Shown: positions 46,969-56,702, counted from the first letter of the stretch. The stretch: DNA of 64,000 nt from an uncultured Pelagibacteraceae bacterium (GCA_902596975.1 CACJWS010000004.1:1-64000), one strand, 5' to 3'. Numbers and translations: made by a program. Notes: generated by a model not told the origin, from the sequence alone.

Positions 46969-47775
46969 ATGCCTCCGTTATTAAAATATAGGAGTATATT
47001 TATATCTGATGTGCATCTTGGCACCAAAGGTTGTCAAGCTAACAAGCTTTTAGAATTTTTTAAGAATTCAAGATCTGAGAACCTTTATTTAGTTGGAGAT
47101 ATAATCGATGTTTGGGCAATGCAAAAGAGTTTCTATTGGCCTCAAGAGCATAATGATGTCATACAAAAAATATTGAGAAAAGCCAGGCACGGGACAAAAG
47201 TATTTTACATAATTGGAAATCATGATGAGGTATTTAGAAAATTTATTCCAATGCATTTAGGTGATATTAAAATAGTAAATAGAGTTATTCATGAAACGCA
47301 GTTAGGAAAAAAATATTTAGTTGTTCATGGTGATGCTTGGGACGGAGTAATGAAATATGCTAAATGGCTTTCTAAATTAGGAGCTATTGCCTATGAATTA
47401 TTACTTAAAATTAATGTTATTATAAATTTTTTTAGAAAATTGAGAGGTAAAGACTATTGGTCATTGGCAAAATTTTTAAAATATAAGGTAAAAAATGCTG
47501 TAAAATTTATAGGTGAATATGAAAACACACTTTCTTCATATGCAAAAAGGAAAAAATTTGATGGAATAATTTGTGGACACATACATCATGCTGAAAATTT
47601 AAATCTTGATGGTGTTAATTATTTAAATTGTGGCGATTGGGTTGAGTCATGTACAGCCTTGGCAGAAAAATATGATGGAACTTTTGAGATAATTTATTGG
47701 GATAAAAAAAGAAACGAATATATTTCAGAAAATATTGATAATAACAGGATCGGTTCATTCAAAAAAGCATCTTAA
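46969..47775 (+). CDS. plcP: Calcineurin-like phosphoesterase, probable phospholipase C PlcP (lipid renovation)
   Basis: 268-residue metallophosphoesterase with all metal-site motifs: FISDVHLG (about 11-18), VGDIIDVW, IGNHDE, VVHGDAWD and CGHIHHAEN. It resembles LpxH-like UDP-diacylglucosamine hydrolases, but this genome already has lpxI. The four-base spacing to a GT4 glycosyltransferase and the adjacent pho/pst genes match the PlcP-Agt pair that marine bacteria, including SAR11, use to strip head groups from phospholipids and make glycolipids under phosphate starvation. A soluble, membrane-peripheral enzyme is expected. LpxH activity cannot be excluded. Confidence 0.85.
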   Translation: MPPLLKYRSIFISDVHLGTKGCQANKLLEFFKNSRSENLYLVGDIIDVWAMQKSFYWPQEHNDVIQKILRKARHGTKVFYIIGNHDEVFRKFIPMHLGDIKIVNRVIHETQLGKKYLVVHGDAWDGVMKYAKWLSKLGAIAYELLLKINVIINFFRKLRGKDYWSLAKFLKYKVKNAVKFIGEYENTLSSYAKRKKFDGIICGHIHHAENLNLDGVNYLNCGDWVESCTALAEKYDGTFEIIYWDKKRNEYISENIDNNRIGSFKKAS

Positions 47776-47778
47776 AGA

Positions 47779-48786
47779 ATGAAAATATTAATTGTTACCG
47801 ATGCTTATTACCCTCAAGTTAATGGTGTTGTAAGAACTCTCCACGAAACTGGTGAAATTCTTAAATCACAAGGTCAAACTATTGAATATATTACTCCTCA
47901 ACAATTTCTTACCATGCCCATGCCAAAATATAATGAAATTAGATTGTCCTTAAATGTTTGGCCCCGTGTAAGTAACTTAATTAAATCAATTAAACCTGAT
48001 GCAATACATATTGCAACAGAAGGACCCTTAGGGTTTATGGCACGAAGACATTGCATTAAAAATGGCTTAAAATTTACCACAAGTTTTCACACAAGATTTG
48101 ATAAATACATGAAACTTTATATGCCTATCATTCCAGCTAAATGGTCAGAAAAATTTTTATGCAATTTTCATAATAAAGCTGAAAAAATTTTAGTAACAAC
48201 AGAATCTATGCGTGAAGAATTAATTTCTTTAGGTATTGATAACAATAAAATGGTTACATGGACCAGAGGAGGTAATCATGGTGCATTTAAAAACCCCATT
48301 AAGAAAGACTTACCTTATAAAAGACCTATATGGATATATGTTGGAAGAATTGCTGTTGAAAAAAATATCAAAGCATTTTTAGATTTAGATCTTGAAGGTA
48401 CTAAAATTATAATTGGTAAAGGTCCTGATTTAAACAATTTAAAAAAAAAGTTTCCAAAAGACATTTTTTTAGGTGAGAAAACAAATGGAGAATTAGCTTC
48501 TCATTTTGCATCATCTGATGTTTTTGTATTTCCAAGTAAAACAGATACGTTTGGTATAGTTGTCTTAGAGTCTTTAAATTGTGGCACACCAGTCGCAGCT
48601 TACCCTGTACCGGGACCTAAAGATATATTAGGGGGTACTAATATTGATACTTTAGATAATGATTTGAAAACCTCTGCTTTAAAAGCTTTGAAGGTAAGTC
48701 GTCAAGATTGTCTTGATTTTGCAAAAAAATATTCTTGGGAGGAAACGGCAAAAATATTTTTTGAAAATATTTCACCTAATAATTAA
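47779..48786 (+). CDS. GT4 glycosyltransferase, probable diacylglycerol glycosyltransferase Agt
   Basis: 335-residue GT-B fold enzyme. The N-terminus TDAYYPQVNGVVRTL (residues 6-20) is typical of SQD2/Agt-type GT4 enzymes. The C-terminal nucleotide-sugar site has FVFPSKTDTFGIVVLESLNCGTPV with the conserved Glu pair. As partner of plcP it would use diacylglycerol released from phospholipids and UDP-sugar or GDP-sugar to make glycosyl-diacylglycerols. Sugar donor is unknown. Confidence 0.85.
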   Translation: MKILIVTDAYYPQVNGVVRTLHETGEILKSQGQTIEYITPQQFLTMPMPKYNEIRLSLNVWPRVSNLIKSIKPDAIHIATEGPLGFMARRHCIKNGLKFTTSFHTRFDKYMKLYMPIIPAKWSEKFLCNFHNKAEKILVTTESMREELISLGIDNNKMVTWTRGGNHGAFKNPIKKDLPYKRPIWIYVGRIAVEKNIKAFLDLDLEGTKIIIGKGPDLNNLKKKFPKDIFLGEKTNGELASHFASSDVFVFPSKTDTFGIVVLESLNCGTPVAAYPVPGPKDILGGTNIDTLDNDLKTSALKALKVSRQDCLDFAKKYSWEETAKIFFENISPNN

Positions 48787-48820
48787 AGACAATATACATT
48801 ACATTTGTTAAAACATATCC

Positions 48821-49969
48821 ATGTTTTGGGCAGAGTTGATACTTATAGTTATAATAATCATTTTATTATATTTTTTATTTAAAAAAAATATTAAGCCAGA
48901 AAACACAGCACCAGTTGTAAACAAGACTAATAAGGATGATTTAGGAAAAAGAGTAATTATTGAAGAATTAGAAGATCAATTCTTTGCTTTAGATAAATAT
49001 AATTTAATCAAATATCTAAACAAAAGTGCAAAACAACGTTTTGGAGAAAACTTAATTGATAAAAATATTTCAAGTGTAATAAGAGATACAAAATTATTAG
49101 AAACGATTGAAGAGGCTATCAAAGATCAAACTACAAAAAATGTCAATGTAGAAATAAATTTACCATCTTATCAACTTTACAAAATCTATGTTATTCCTGG
49201 TCCGACCTATTTGTTTCCAGAAATAAACTCTGTCGTATTGTTTCTAAAAGATTTTACAGAAATAACAAAAGCACAAAAACTAAAAACTGATTTTGTTGCA
49301 AATGTGAGTCATGAATTAAGAACACCTTTAGTTTCGATTAAAGGTTCTTTAGAAACTATTCTTGGACCAGCTTCAAAAGACCAAGAGGCGCAAAAAAAAT
49401 TTATGTCTATCATGTCTGATCAAGTATTAAGAATGGAAAACCTAATCAATGATTTATTGATTTTAAGTAGAATAGAATTGGAAGAACATATCAAGCCTAA
49501 TAAAATTGTGAGCTTAAATGATCTTTTTACAAATATTAAAAGTAACTTTGAATTAATTCTTAAAAAAAAGAAAATCAATTTACATATTGAACTTATGGAA
49601 CCAACCTTAGTTTTTGGTGATAATGATAAATTGTTAACTGTATTTTCAAATTTAATTGATAATTCAATTAAATATTCACAAGATGGAAAAAATATATACG
49701 TAAAAAGTCAAAATAGTGAAGGTAAATTAATTGATAAAAATATTGCCATTAGCATTAAAGATGAAGGTGTCGGAATACCTCACCAGCTAATTCCAAGAAT
49801 AACTGAGAGATTTTTTAGAGTAGATACAGAAAAAAGTAAAAAGGTTGGTGGTACAGGTTTAGGTTTAGCTATAATGAAACATATTATATCTCAACACAGA
49901 GGTGACTATGAGATTCTCAGTAAAGTTAATGAAGGTACTGAAATTAAGATATATCTTCCAACAAAATAA
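48821..49969 (+). CDS. phoR: Phosphate regulon sensor histidine kinase PhoR
   Basis: 382 residues. An N-terminal membrane helix (1-20) is followed by a basic stretch, a PAS-like domain (about 45-150, FFALDKYNLIKYLNKSAKQRF), HisKA with His164 (VANVSHELRTPLVSIKG) and an ATPase domain (N box NLIDNSIKYS, KDEGVGIP, GTGLGLAIMKHI). The architecture and pst/phoB neighbourhood identify it as PhoR. It phosphorylates PhoB when phosphate is low; PhoU and Pst restrain it. It lies 35 bases after agt and is separated from phoB by the pst genes. Confidence 0.93.
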   Translation: MFWAELILIVIIIILLYFLFKKNIKPENTAPVVNKTNKDDLGKRVIIEELEDQFFALDKYNLIKYLNKSAKQRFGENLIDKNISSVIRDTKLLETIEEAIKDQTTKNVNVEINLPSYQLYKIYVIPGPTYLFPEINSVVLFLKDFTEITKAQKLKTDFVANVSHELRTPLVSIKGSLETILGPASKDQEAQKKFMSIMSDQVLRMENLINDLLILSRIELEEHIKPNKIVSLNDLFTNIKSNFELILKKKKINLHIELMEPTLVFGDNDKLLTVFSNLIDNSIKYSQDGKNIYVKSQNSEGKLIDKNIAISIKDEGVGIPHQLIPRITERFFRVDTEKSKKVGGTGLGLAIMKHIISQHRGDYEILSKVNEGTEIKIYLPTK

Positions 49970-50004
49970 TTAATTTAAAAAATTGTTTAAAATTAACTCT
50001 TATT

Positions 50005-50032
50005 CAACCAAGATTTAACAAATCTTTTGTTG
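50005..50032. other. Hairpin between phoR and the secreted-protein gene
   Basis: CAAC at 50005-50008 pairs with GTTG at 50029-50032, and AAGATTT at 50010-50016 with AAATCTT at 50020-50026, around a three-base loop. No T-run follows. It could end the phoR transcript or be an operator; it is the only structure seen in this 94-base gap. Confidence 0.35.
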
Positions 50033-50063
50033 ATTCGTAACTTAGTTTATTTAAAATTAGTTT

Positions 50064-50672
50064 ATGATTAAGATATTACATAGTATTTTAATTATTATTT
50101 TTTTTTTAATGTCGATCATTACTAAAAGTAATGCATCTGATATTTCTACAATTTTAAGAAACCAGCAATTAACTGTTTTTGATATTGGTATCTTTAGATT
50201 ACAGGAAGACTTAAAAAGTGCATATCCTGAAATAAAAAAACATAAAGATGTACCATACGAAGATATATATATAGATGTTCTCAGTTCCTATTGGAGAAAT
50301 ACAGTAGATTTAATTGTTTCAATTCCAGTAAATGAAAATTTAAAAAAAGAGAACTACATGTCAGATTCATTGAGATGTCGAAACATATTTAATTCTGTTA
50401 GAGATCATTTACTGAGAAATGAAAATATGAGTAATTATAGGTTTACTATGGCGACAAGCTATTTAACATCTATTTTTTCTACTCCTACTAGTTGGCCAAA
50501 ATGGCGTTATGACCAAAGTGTTCTTGAGGAATTAGTTAATTTGGTAAAACTGGAAGTTGTCTTAAGACCAACCCCAGATCTTGCTTTTAAGGATAACGTA
50601 AATCCAGTTTCATGCAAAGGTGGTCTAGAAACTGAAAATAGTGAGATTATTGTCTCAATGAAATACAACTAA
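50064..50672 (+). CDS. Predicted periplasmic/secreted protein of unknown function in the pho cluster
   Basis: 202 residues. A signal peptide (residues 1-24, ending SNA-SD) is followed by a mature domain I do not recognise, with motifs VFDIGIFRLQEDL, SSYWRNTVDLIVSIP and PTSWPKWRYDQSVLEELV. Two cysteines, in DSLRCRNIF and PVSCKGG, could form a disulfide. It sits between phoR and pstS on the same strand, suggesting a role in periplasmic phosphate handling, but there is no direct evidence. No Pho box was seen directly upstream. Confidence 0.85.
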   Translation: MIKILHSILIIIFFLMSIITKSNASDISTILRNQQLTVFDIGIFRLQEDLKSAYPEIKKHKDVPYEDIYIDVLSSYWRNTVDLIVSIPVNENLKKENYMSDSLRCRNIFNSVRDHLLRNENMSNYRFTMATSYLTSIFSTPTSWPKWRYDQSVLEELVNLVKLEVVLRPTPDLAFKDNVNPVSCKGGLETENSEIIVSMKYN

Positions 50673-50693
50673 AAAGTTAGGTTTTTAACAAAA

Positions 50694-50711
50694 CTGTAAT
50701 AATTCTGTAAT
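50694..50711 (+). promoter_or_regulatory. Candidate PhoB box upstream of pstS
   Basis: CTGTAAT (50694-50700), four bases, CTGTAAT (50705-50711): a perfect internal direct repeat with Pho-box spacing. A -10-like CAATAA begins ten bases later (50722-50727), placing transcription start about 45 bases before the pstS ATG. This is the best Pho promoter in the window. Confidence 0.8.
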
Positions 50712-50781
50712 ATTAAAGATTCAATAAATTTATACGAGTCAGGCATCTTTTAATTAATAAATAACGAAAGGATTAAAGATA

Positions 50782-51813
50782 ATGAAAAATCTAACTATAG
50801 TGATTGCTTCTTTAGTTGCTCTATCAATAGCAACTGTTGCTCAAGCAAGAGATCAAATTAAGATAGTTGGTTCGTCTACAGTATTCCCTTACGCGACTGT
50901 TGTTGCTGAAAGATTTGGTGGTTCAGGATTCAAAACTCCTGTAATCGAGTCGACTGGTACTGGTGGAGGAGCTAAACTATTCTGTGCTGGTGTTGGTGAG
51001 CAACATCCAGATATTACAAATGCATCAAGAGCTATGAAAGACAAAGAGAAAGCCCTATGTAAGAAAAATGGTGTAAATGATATTGTTGAGATCGTAATTG
51101 GTAACGATGGTATTACATTAGCTTACAGCAAAGATGCAAAACCAGTAAACTTTACTAAAGAACAATTATATTTAGCATTAGCTGCTCATACAGTAGTTGA
51201 TGGTAAGTTAGTTCCAAATATTTATAAAACTTGGGACCAAATTGACCCTAGCTTACCAAAACAAAAAATTTCAGTAATGATCCCACCAGGAACATCAGGA
51301 ACTAGAGATGCTTGGAATTCTTTAGTAATGAAAAAAGGTATGACTAAAGAAGCTAAAGCTCTTTATAAAGCAGGCTTTGAAGCTGGAAATAAAAAATACA
51401 AAAAACCACAAAAACTTTACAGAGAAGATGGAGCTGCTATTGAAGTAGGAGAAAACGATAGTTTAATCATCCAAAAGTTAACTCAAGATAAAGATATGTT
51501 TGGTTTCTTTGGTTTCAGCTATTTCTTAGCTGCTAAAGATAAATTACAAGCTGCTAGCATAGATGGTGGACAACCCTCTCTAGCGAGTATTCAAGACTAC
51601 AGTTATGCAGTTGCAAGACCATTATTTTTCTATGTGAAAAAAGCTCACGTTGGAGTAATCCCAGGATTACATGAGTTTGTGAAAGAATTCACAACTAAGA
51701 AAGCTATTGGAAAAGGTGGTTACTTAGCAGATATTGGTTTAGTTCCATTAGACTCTAAGTTGTATAAAACAACTAGAACTAATGCTACGAAGCTAGTTGC
51801 TATGGGTAATTAA
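50782..51813 (+). CDS. pstS: Phosphate ABC transporter substrate-binding protein PstS
   Basis: Periplasmic high-affinity phosphate receptor, 343 residues. The signal peptide is residues 1-22 (VAQA-RDQ). Mature motifs are IKIVGSSTVFPYATVVAERF, IESTGTGGGAKLFCAG, TNASRAMKDKE, IGNDGITLAYSKDAKPVNFTKEQLY and IPPGTSGTRDAWNSL. It belongs to the PstS-like proteins common in marine alphaproteobacteria. Its codon use is GCT/GGT-rich, as in aapJ, fitting heavy expression. A strong terminator follows. Confidence 0.96.
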   Translation: MKNLTIVIASLVALSIATVAQARDQIKIVGSSTVFPYATVVAERFGGSGFKTPVIESTGTGGGAKLFCAGVGEQHPDITNASRAMKDKEKALCKKNGVNDIVEIVIGNDGITLAYSKDAKPVNFTKEQLYLALAAHTVVDGKLVPNIYKTWDQIDPSLPKQKISVMIPPGTSGTRDAWNSLVMKKGMTKEAKALYKAGFEAGNKKYKKPQKLYREDGAAIEVGENDSLIIQKLTQDKDMFGFFGFSYFLAAKDKLQAASIDGGQPSLASIQDYSYAVARPLFFYVKKAHVGVIPGLHEFVKEFTTKKAIGKGGYLADIGLVPLDSKLYKTTRTNATKLVAMGN

Positions 51814-51837
51814 TTATTACTCTGTTAACAAATAATT

Positions 51838-51869
51838 AAAAAAGGGGTCTTTTTAGACCCCTTTTTTTT
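51838..51869 (+). terminator. Rho-independent terminator between pstS and pstC
   Basis: A ten-base-pair stem AAAGGGGTCT (51841-51850) / AGACCCCTTT (51855-51864) has a TTTT loop and a T-run to 51869. It lies 24 bases after pstS and probably allows partial read-through so that PstS exceeds PstCAB. Confidence 0.93.
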
Positions 51870-51904
51870 GAAATAAGAGTAAAGTTCTCAATAAAGGAGA
51901 TTCT

Positions 51905-53290
51905 TTGAACTTAATATTGTTTACATTTATTGTTCTTCTGGGTTTCACAAGTTATTATTTTGGACGTAGAAAAGCATATACAATTCAATCTACAAATAAA
52001 AGATTAACTGCATTACCACAATTTTATGGTTATTATCTTGCAATTTGGTGTGCAATACCAGCTTTTATAATTTTTTCTTTATGGGCAATTTTTGAGCCCA
52101 CAATTGTAAAATTATTAATCTTAAGTGATTATTCAAATCAAGGCTATCTTGATGATGAATTAAATTTAATTTACGAAAAAACAAAAGCATTGTCTCGAGG
52201 ACAATTTACCGGAGAAATTACACCTTTTATTGAGGCTTCAGCTGAAAAATATTTAAGTCTTCGATCAATAGCTCAAAGTTCAAAAGCTGTTATAGTATTA
52301 TCTATAATTATTGCCTCTGTTGCTTACGCTTATAAAAAAATTTCATCTAATTCTAGAACAAGAGAACCAGTTGAAAAATTTTTGAAAGTAGTTTTATTTA
52401 CAGCTTCTTTAGCTGCAATATTAACTACTGTTGGAATAGTATTTTCACTTATATTTCAAACTATAGATTTTTTTAAAGTAATTCCATTATTTGATTTTGT
52501 CTTTGGAACTCATTGGTATCCTGCAAAAGCTTTTGTTAGAGATTCTTCAGAGGCTTTAGATCCGACAATGTACTCCGATACTTTTGGAGCAGTCCCTATT
52601 TTTGCTGGTACTTTTTTTATTGCTTTCATAGCTATGTGTGTTGCTATTCCTATTGGACTAATGAGTGGAATTTATTTGGCTGAGTATGCATCAGTTAAAG
52701 TTAGACAATACGCAAAACCTTTAATTGAAATTTTAGCTGGTATACCAACAGTTGTTTATGGATTTTTTGCTGCTCTAACAGTTGGACCTTTTTTAAAGGA
52801 AATAGGTAATAGCATGGGTTTAGACGTTTCAGCTGAAAGCGCTTTAGCGGCAGGCGGAGTAATGGGCATTATGATTATACCATTCATTTCAAGTTTAAGT
52901 GACGATGTGATTACAAGTGTACCTCAAAGTTTAAGAGATGGAAGTTACGCTATGGGAGCAACTAAATCAGAAACGATAAAAAAAGTTATTTTTCCTGCAG
53001 CATTACCAGGTATTGTTGGTTCTATTTTATTAGGTGTTTCAAGAGCAATTGGAGAAACAATGATAGTTGTTATGGCCTCTGGTTTAGCTGCTAATTTAAC
53101 TTTAAATCCATTAGAATCTACTTCAACAATTACAGCGCAAATTGTTGTAATATTAATTGGAGATCAAGCTTTTGGCGACCCAAAAACGCAAGCTGCATTT
53201 GCTTTAGGTATGTCATTATTTTTAGTAACGCTCTGTTTGAATATTGTGGCCTTAAGAGTAGTTAAAAAATATAGAGAAAAATATGAATAA
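51905..53290 (+). CDS. pstC: Phosphate ABC transporter permease PstC
   Basis: 461-residue permease with a long N-terminal extension of about 150 residues (three helices) as in alphaproteobacterial PstC. The transport domain has PIFAGTFFIAFIAMCVAIPIG, ILAGIPTVVYGFFAALTVGP, and the EAA loop VPQSLRDGSYAMGATKSETIKKVIFPAALPGIVGSIL. TTG at 51905 is the start; AAGGAGA lies four bases upstream. Overlaps pstA by eight bases. Confidence 0.94.
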   Translation: MNLILFTFIVLLGFTSYYFGRRKAYTIQSTNKRLTALPQFYGYYLAIWCAIPAFIIFSLWAIFEPTIVKLLILSDYSNQGYLDDELNLIYEKTKALSRGQFTGEITPFIEASAEKYLSLRSIAQSSKAVIVLSIIIASVAYAYKKISSNSRTREPVEKFLKVVLFTASLAAILTTVGIVFSLIFQTIDFFKVIPLFDFVFGTHWYPAKAFVRDSSEALDPTMYSDTFGAVPIFAGTFFIAFIAMCVAIPIGLMSGIYLAEYASVKVRQYAKPLIEILAGIPTVVYGFFAALTVGPFLKEIGNSMGLDVSAESALAAGGVMGIMIIPFISSLSDDVITSVPQSLRDGSYAMGATKSETIKKVIFPAALPGIVGSILLGVSRAIGETMIVVMASGLAANLTLNPLESTSTITAQIVVILIGDQAFGDPKTQAAFALGMSLFLVTLCLNIVALRVVKKYREKYE

Positions 53291-54551
53291 AAATAAAGAA
53301 CAATTATTAAATAAAAGATATAAAGCTGAAAAGAGATTTCGATTATACGGTCAAAGTGCAATTTTTATGGCACTTTTATTTTTAACAATCTTTATTTTTA
53401 AAATTTTTTCGACAGGCTATTCAGCCTTTCAAAAAACTTGGCTTATTGTTCCAGTTACTTTTGATGCTGAATTAATGATGTTAGAGCAAAATCCTTCTAA
53501 AGAGGATTTAAAAGATGCTGATTATTACGATATAGCATTAAAATCAATGGCTGATTTGGATCCAAATGCTAATGAGGATCAAGAAAATGAGCTGAAGAGA
53601 ATGGTCTCTTACTTTTTCGAAAGAGAGATTAAAAGGGAACTTTTAAACGACCCTTCATTAATTGGAAAAACTAAAGATGTTTATTTAACTGCCTCAGATG
53701 ATTTAGATCAAGTGTTCAAAGGCAATTATCCAAGGGATTTACCTGAAGATCAAAGAAGAGTTACGGATTATCAATTAAAGATTTTTGATCAACTTGTAGA
53801 ACAGGGAAGAGTTGAAAGTAAATTCAATTTAAGTTTTTTTACATATCCTGATTCAAGAGAAGCTGAATTAGCTGGTATAGCAAGTTCATTTATGGGATCA
53901 ATATTTTCTATACTTGTTTGTTTAATGATAGCTTTTCCTGTTGCAGTGCTAGCAGCTATTTATTTAGAGGAATTTGCTCCTAAAAACAGATTTACTGATT
54001 TTATTGAGGTAAATATAAATAATTTAGCAGCAGTACCTTCAATTGTTTTTGGTCTTTTAGGACTGGGTATTTTACTTGCTGTATTTCAATTACCTAGGTC
54101 AACACCTCTAGTCGGTGGAATAACTTTATCGTTGATGACATTGCCAACAATTATTATTGCTTGTAGAGCATCTTTAAAAGCAGTTCCTCCAAGTATAAGA
54201 GAGGCAGCACTTGCAATGGGTGCTAGTAAAATGCAAACTACAATGCATCATACAGTTCCGTTATCTATGCCAGGGACTTTATCCGGTACAATAATTGGTT
54301 TGGCCCAAGCTTTAGGCGAAACCGCACCTTTGATATTGATTGGCATGGTGGCTTTTGTAAATACAATACCAGGATCTCCTTTAGATCCAGCTGCAAGTTT
54401 GCCAGTGCAAATTTATATTTGGGCAGAGAGCGCTGAAAGAGGTTTTGTCGAGAAAGTTTCTGCCTGTATTATGGTTCTATTAGGATTTTTAATTATAATG
54501 AACTTATTTGCACAAATAATTAGACATAAATTTGAAAAAAAATGGAGTTAA
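53283..54551 (+). CDS. pstA: Phosphate ABC transporter permease PstA
   Basis: 422-residue permease. An N-terminal helix (about 22-45) is followed by a large extracytoplasmic domain of about 150 residues (50-200), typical of DUF3333-bearing alphaproteobacterial PstA. The transport domain has [23 protein letters not shown] and the EAA loop [35 protein letters not shown]. It pairs with PstC. Confidence 0.94.
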   Translation: MNKNKEQLLNKRYKAEKRFRLYGQSAIFMALLFLTIFIFKIFSTGYSAFQKTWLIVPVTFDAELMMLEQNPSKEDLKDADYYDIALKSMADLDPNANEDQENELKRMVSYFFEREIKRELLNDPSLIGKTKDVYLTASDDLDQVFKGNYPRDLPEDQRRVTDYQLKIFDQLVEQGRVESKFNLSFFTYPDSREAELAGIASSFMGSIFSILVCLMIAFPVAVLAAIYLEEFAPKNRFTDFIEVNINNLAAVPSIVFGLLGLGILLAVFQLPRSTPLVGGITLSLMTLPTIIIACRASLKAVPPSIREAALAMGASKMQTTMHHTVPLSMPGTLSGTIIGLAQALGETAPLILIGMVAFVNTIPGSPLDPAASLPVQIYIWAESAERGFVEKVSACIMVLLGFLIIMNLFAQIIRHKFEKKWS

Positions 54552-54552
54552 G

Positions 54553-55308
54553 ATGATAAAGATAAATTCAAAAAATGTAGATGTTTTCTATGGAAAAAAA
54601 CAAGCTCTATTCAATATAAATTTAGATATTGAAGAAAATCAAGTTACAGCACTGATTGGGCCTTCAGGTTGTGGTAAATCTACTTTTTTAAGATGTCTAA
54701 ACCGAATGAATGACGTTATTGATATATGTAGAGTAAAAGGGCAGATTATAATTAATGATTTTGATATCAATGATAAAAGTTGTGATGTTGTTAGATTAAG
54801 AGAAAAAATTGGTATGGTTTTTCAAAAACCAAATCCTTTTCCTAAAACTATTTATGAAAATATTTCTTATGGTCCAACAATTCATGGTATGGCTCAATCA
54901 AAGAATGAAATGGATGAAATAGTTGAAACTAGCTTAAAAAAGGCAGCATTATGGGAAGAGGTGAAAGATAGACTTCATGAACCAGGTACTGGTTTGTCTG
55001 GTGGTCAACAACAAAGATTATGTATAGCAAGGGCAATTTCAGTTAAACCTGAAGTTATTCTAATGGACGAGCCTTGTTCTGCTTTAGATCCTATTGCTAC
55101 AGCTCAAATAGAAGAACTAATTGATGAGTTAAAAAAAGACCATACTATTATAATAGTCACTCACTCAATGGCACAAGCTGCAAGAGTTTCTCAAAATACA
55201 GGTTTTTTTCATCTTGGAGAATTGATAGAACATGGTTCTACTGATAAAATATTTAAGAATCCAGAAAACAAAAAAACTCAGGATTATATCACAGGGAGGT
55301 TTGGATAA
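54553..55308 (+). CDS. pstB: Phosphate ABC transporter ATP-binding protein PstB
   Basis: 251-residue ATPase. Walker A is GPSGCGKST (about 34-42), then RCLNRMND, Q-loop [19 protein letters not shown], signature [14 protein letters not shown], Walker [14 protein letters not shown] and H-loop [11 protein letters not shown] at 54553 follows a GGAG five bases upstream and lies just after the pstA stop; an upstream TTG at 54532 within pstA was rejected. Confidence 0.96.
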   Translation: MIKINSKNVDVFYGKKQALFNINLDIEENQVTALIGPSGCGKSTFLRCLNRMNDVIDICRVKGQIIINDFDINDKSCDVVRLREKIGMVFQKPNPFPKTIYENISYGPTIHGMAQSKNEMDEIVETSLKKAALWEEVKDRLHEPGTGLSGGQQQRLCIARAISVKPEVILMDEPCSALDPIATAQIEELIDELKKDHTIIIVTHSMAQAARVSQNTGFFHLGELIEHGSTDKIFKNPENKKTQDYITGRFG

Positions 55309-56015
55309 TGACCGAAGCACCACATACAGTAAAGTCTTACGAAGAAGAACTTAAAAATTTAAATAGCAATATAATTAAAATGGGTGGATTTTGCGAAGAA
55401 GCTTTGGGTAAAGCTATTCAAGCAATTACTACAAGAAATAGTGATAATGCTGAGGCAGTAATTAAAGATGATGAAAAAATTGATAAATTTGAGACTTTAA
55501 TTGAACAGCAAGTAGTAAATTTAATTGCTTTAAGACAACCTATGGCCATAGATCTTAGAGAAACAGTCACTGCTTTAAAGATATCTTCTGACCTTGAGAG
55601 AATAGGTGATTTAGCAAAAAATATTTCTAAAAGAACTCTTTTGTTAAATGAAAATTTACCAAAAAATTTAGTAGATGCTATTATAAGAGTATCTTCGGAT
55701 GCTCAAAAACAATTGAAATCAATATTAGATGCATATTTAGAAAGATCTTCGAGTATGGCAATTAATGTATGGGAAAGCGACGAACAAATTGATGATTTAA
55801 CAAATTTATGCATGCAAGAAGTGATTAGATATTTAAAAGATAACGAAAATAACTTAAGTGATGGAACCCACTTATTATTTGTAACTAAAAATATAGAGAG
55901 AATAGGTGATCATACAACCAACATTGCTGAGCAAGTATATTATTTAGTTAAGGGAGAATATCTAGAGGGTGATCGACCAAAAGGCACAGAACCTATTGTT
56001 ACTGGAGAAAAGTAA
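55308..56015 (+). CDS. phoU: Phosphate signalling protein PhoU
   Basis: 235-residue helical protein that represses PhoR when phosphate is ample. It has two PhoU repeats with the metal-binding motif variants DLRETVTALKISSDLERIGDLAKNI (about 84-108) and LLFVTKNIERIGDHTTNIAE (about 186-205). The start overlaps the pstB stop (TAATG) and phoB follows after three bases. Confidence 0.95.
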   Translation: MTEAPHTVKSYEEELKNLNSNIIKMGGFCEEALGKAIQAITTRNSDNAEAVIKDDEKIDKFETLIEQQVVNLIALRQPMAIDLRETVTALKISSDLERIGDLAKNISKRTLLLNENLPKNLVDAIIRVSSDAQKQLKSILDAYLERSSSMAINVWESDEQIDDLTNLCMQEVIRYLKDNENNLSDGTHLLFVTKNIERIGDHTTNIAEQVYYLVKGEYLEGDRPKGTEPIVTGEK

Positions 56016-56018
56016 AAT

Positions 56019-56702
56019 ATGTCGGCTCACATTTTTATAGCTGAGGACGAGGCTGCTATAATAACTCTACTAAAGTATAACCTTGAAAAAGAAGGTTACA
56101 AAGTAAGTTTCTGTGAAAATGGTGAAGATGCGCTTAAACAAATTAAAGATAAGCTTCCTGACTTAATATTAATGGATTGGATGTTGCCCGATTTGTCAGG
56201 CGTTGAAATATGTAAAAATTTAAAAAAAGACAAAAAGCATAATGACATACCAGTAATAATGTTAACAGCAAAAGGCGAGGAGGAGGACAAATTAAGAGCT
56301 TTTGATACAGGTGCAGATGATTATGTAACAAAACCATTTAGTCAAAAAGAACTTAATGCAAGAATTAAATCTTTACTCAGAAGATCAAAACCACAATCCA
56401 CCGTTGATGTTGTTGAGTTTACAGATCTAAAAATAGATAGAATAACAAAAAGAGTTTATAGAAATAACATTGAAATATCTCTAGGACCTACAGAATTTAA
56501 ATTATTAGATTTTTTTATCAAAAATCCAAAAAGGGTATATTCAAGAGAACAACTCTTAAACAATGTTTGGGGAGAAAATATTTACGTTGAAACTAGAACT
56601 GTCGATGTGCATATTAGAAGATTAAGACAGGCTATTAATATAGATAATACTAAGCCTTTAATTAGAACTGTAAGATCAGCAGGTTATTCTTTAGAATCTT
56701 GA
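56019..56702 (+). CDS. phoB: Phosphate regulon response regulator PhoB
   Basis: 227-residue OmpR/PhoB-type regulator. The receiver domain has acidic EDEA near 8-11, phospho-acceptor Asp53 (ILMDWMLP) and switch Lys in YVTKPFSQKEL. The C-terminal winged helix has LGPTEFKLLDFFIKNPKRVYSREQLL and TVDVHIRRLRQAI. It should bind the Pho boxes described here. The 3' end overlaps the convergent sixA-like gene by 19 bases. Confidence 0.96.
   Translation: MSAHIFIAEDEAAIITLLKYNLEKEGYKVSFCENGEDALKQIKDKLPDLILMDWMLPDLSGVEICKNLKKDKKHNDIPVIMLTAKGEEEDKLRAFDTGADDYVTKPFSQKELNARIKSLLRRSKPQSTVDVVEFTDLKIDRITKRVYRNNIEISLGPTEFKLLDFFIKNPKRVYSREQLLNNVWGENIYVETRTVDVHIRRLRQAINIDNTKPLIRTVRSAGYSLES

Noticed and set aside
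48787-48820. Pho-box-like bases before phoR
   Set aside because: ATGTAAT occurs on the minus strand, but no second half-site at four-base spacing and wrong orientation for phoR.
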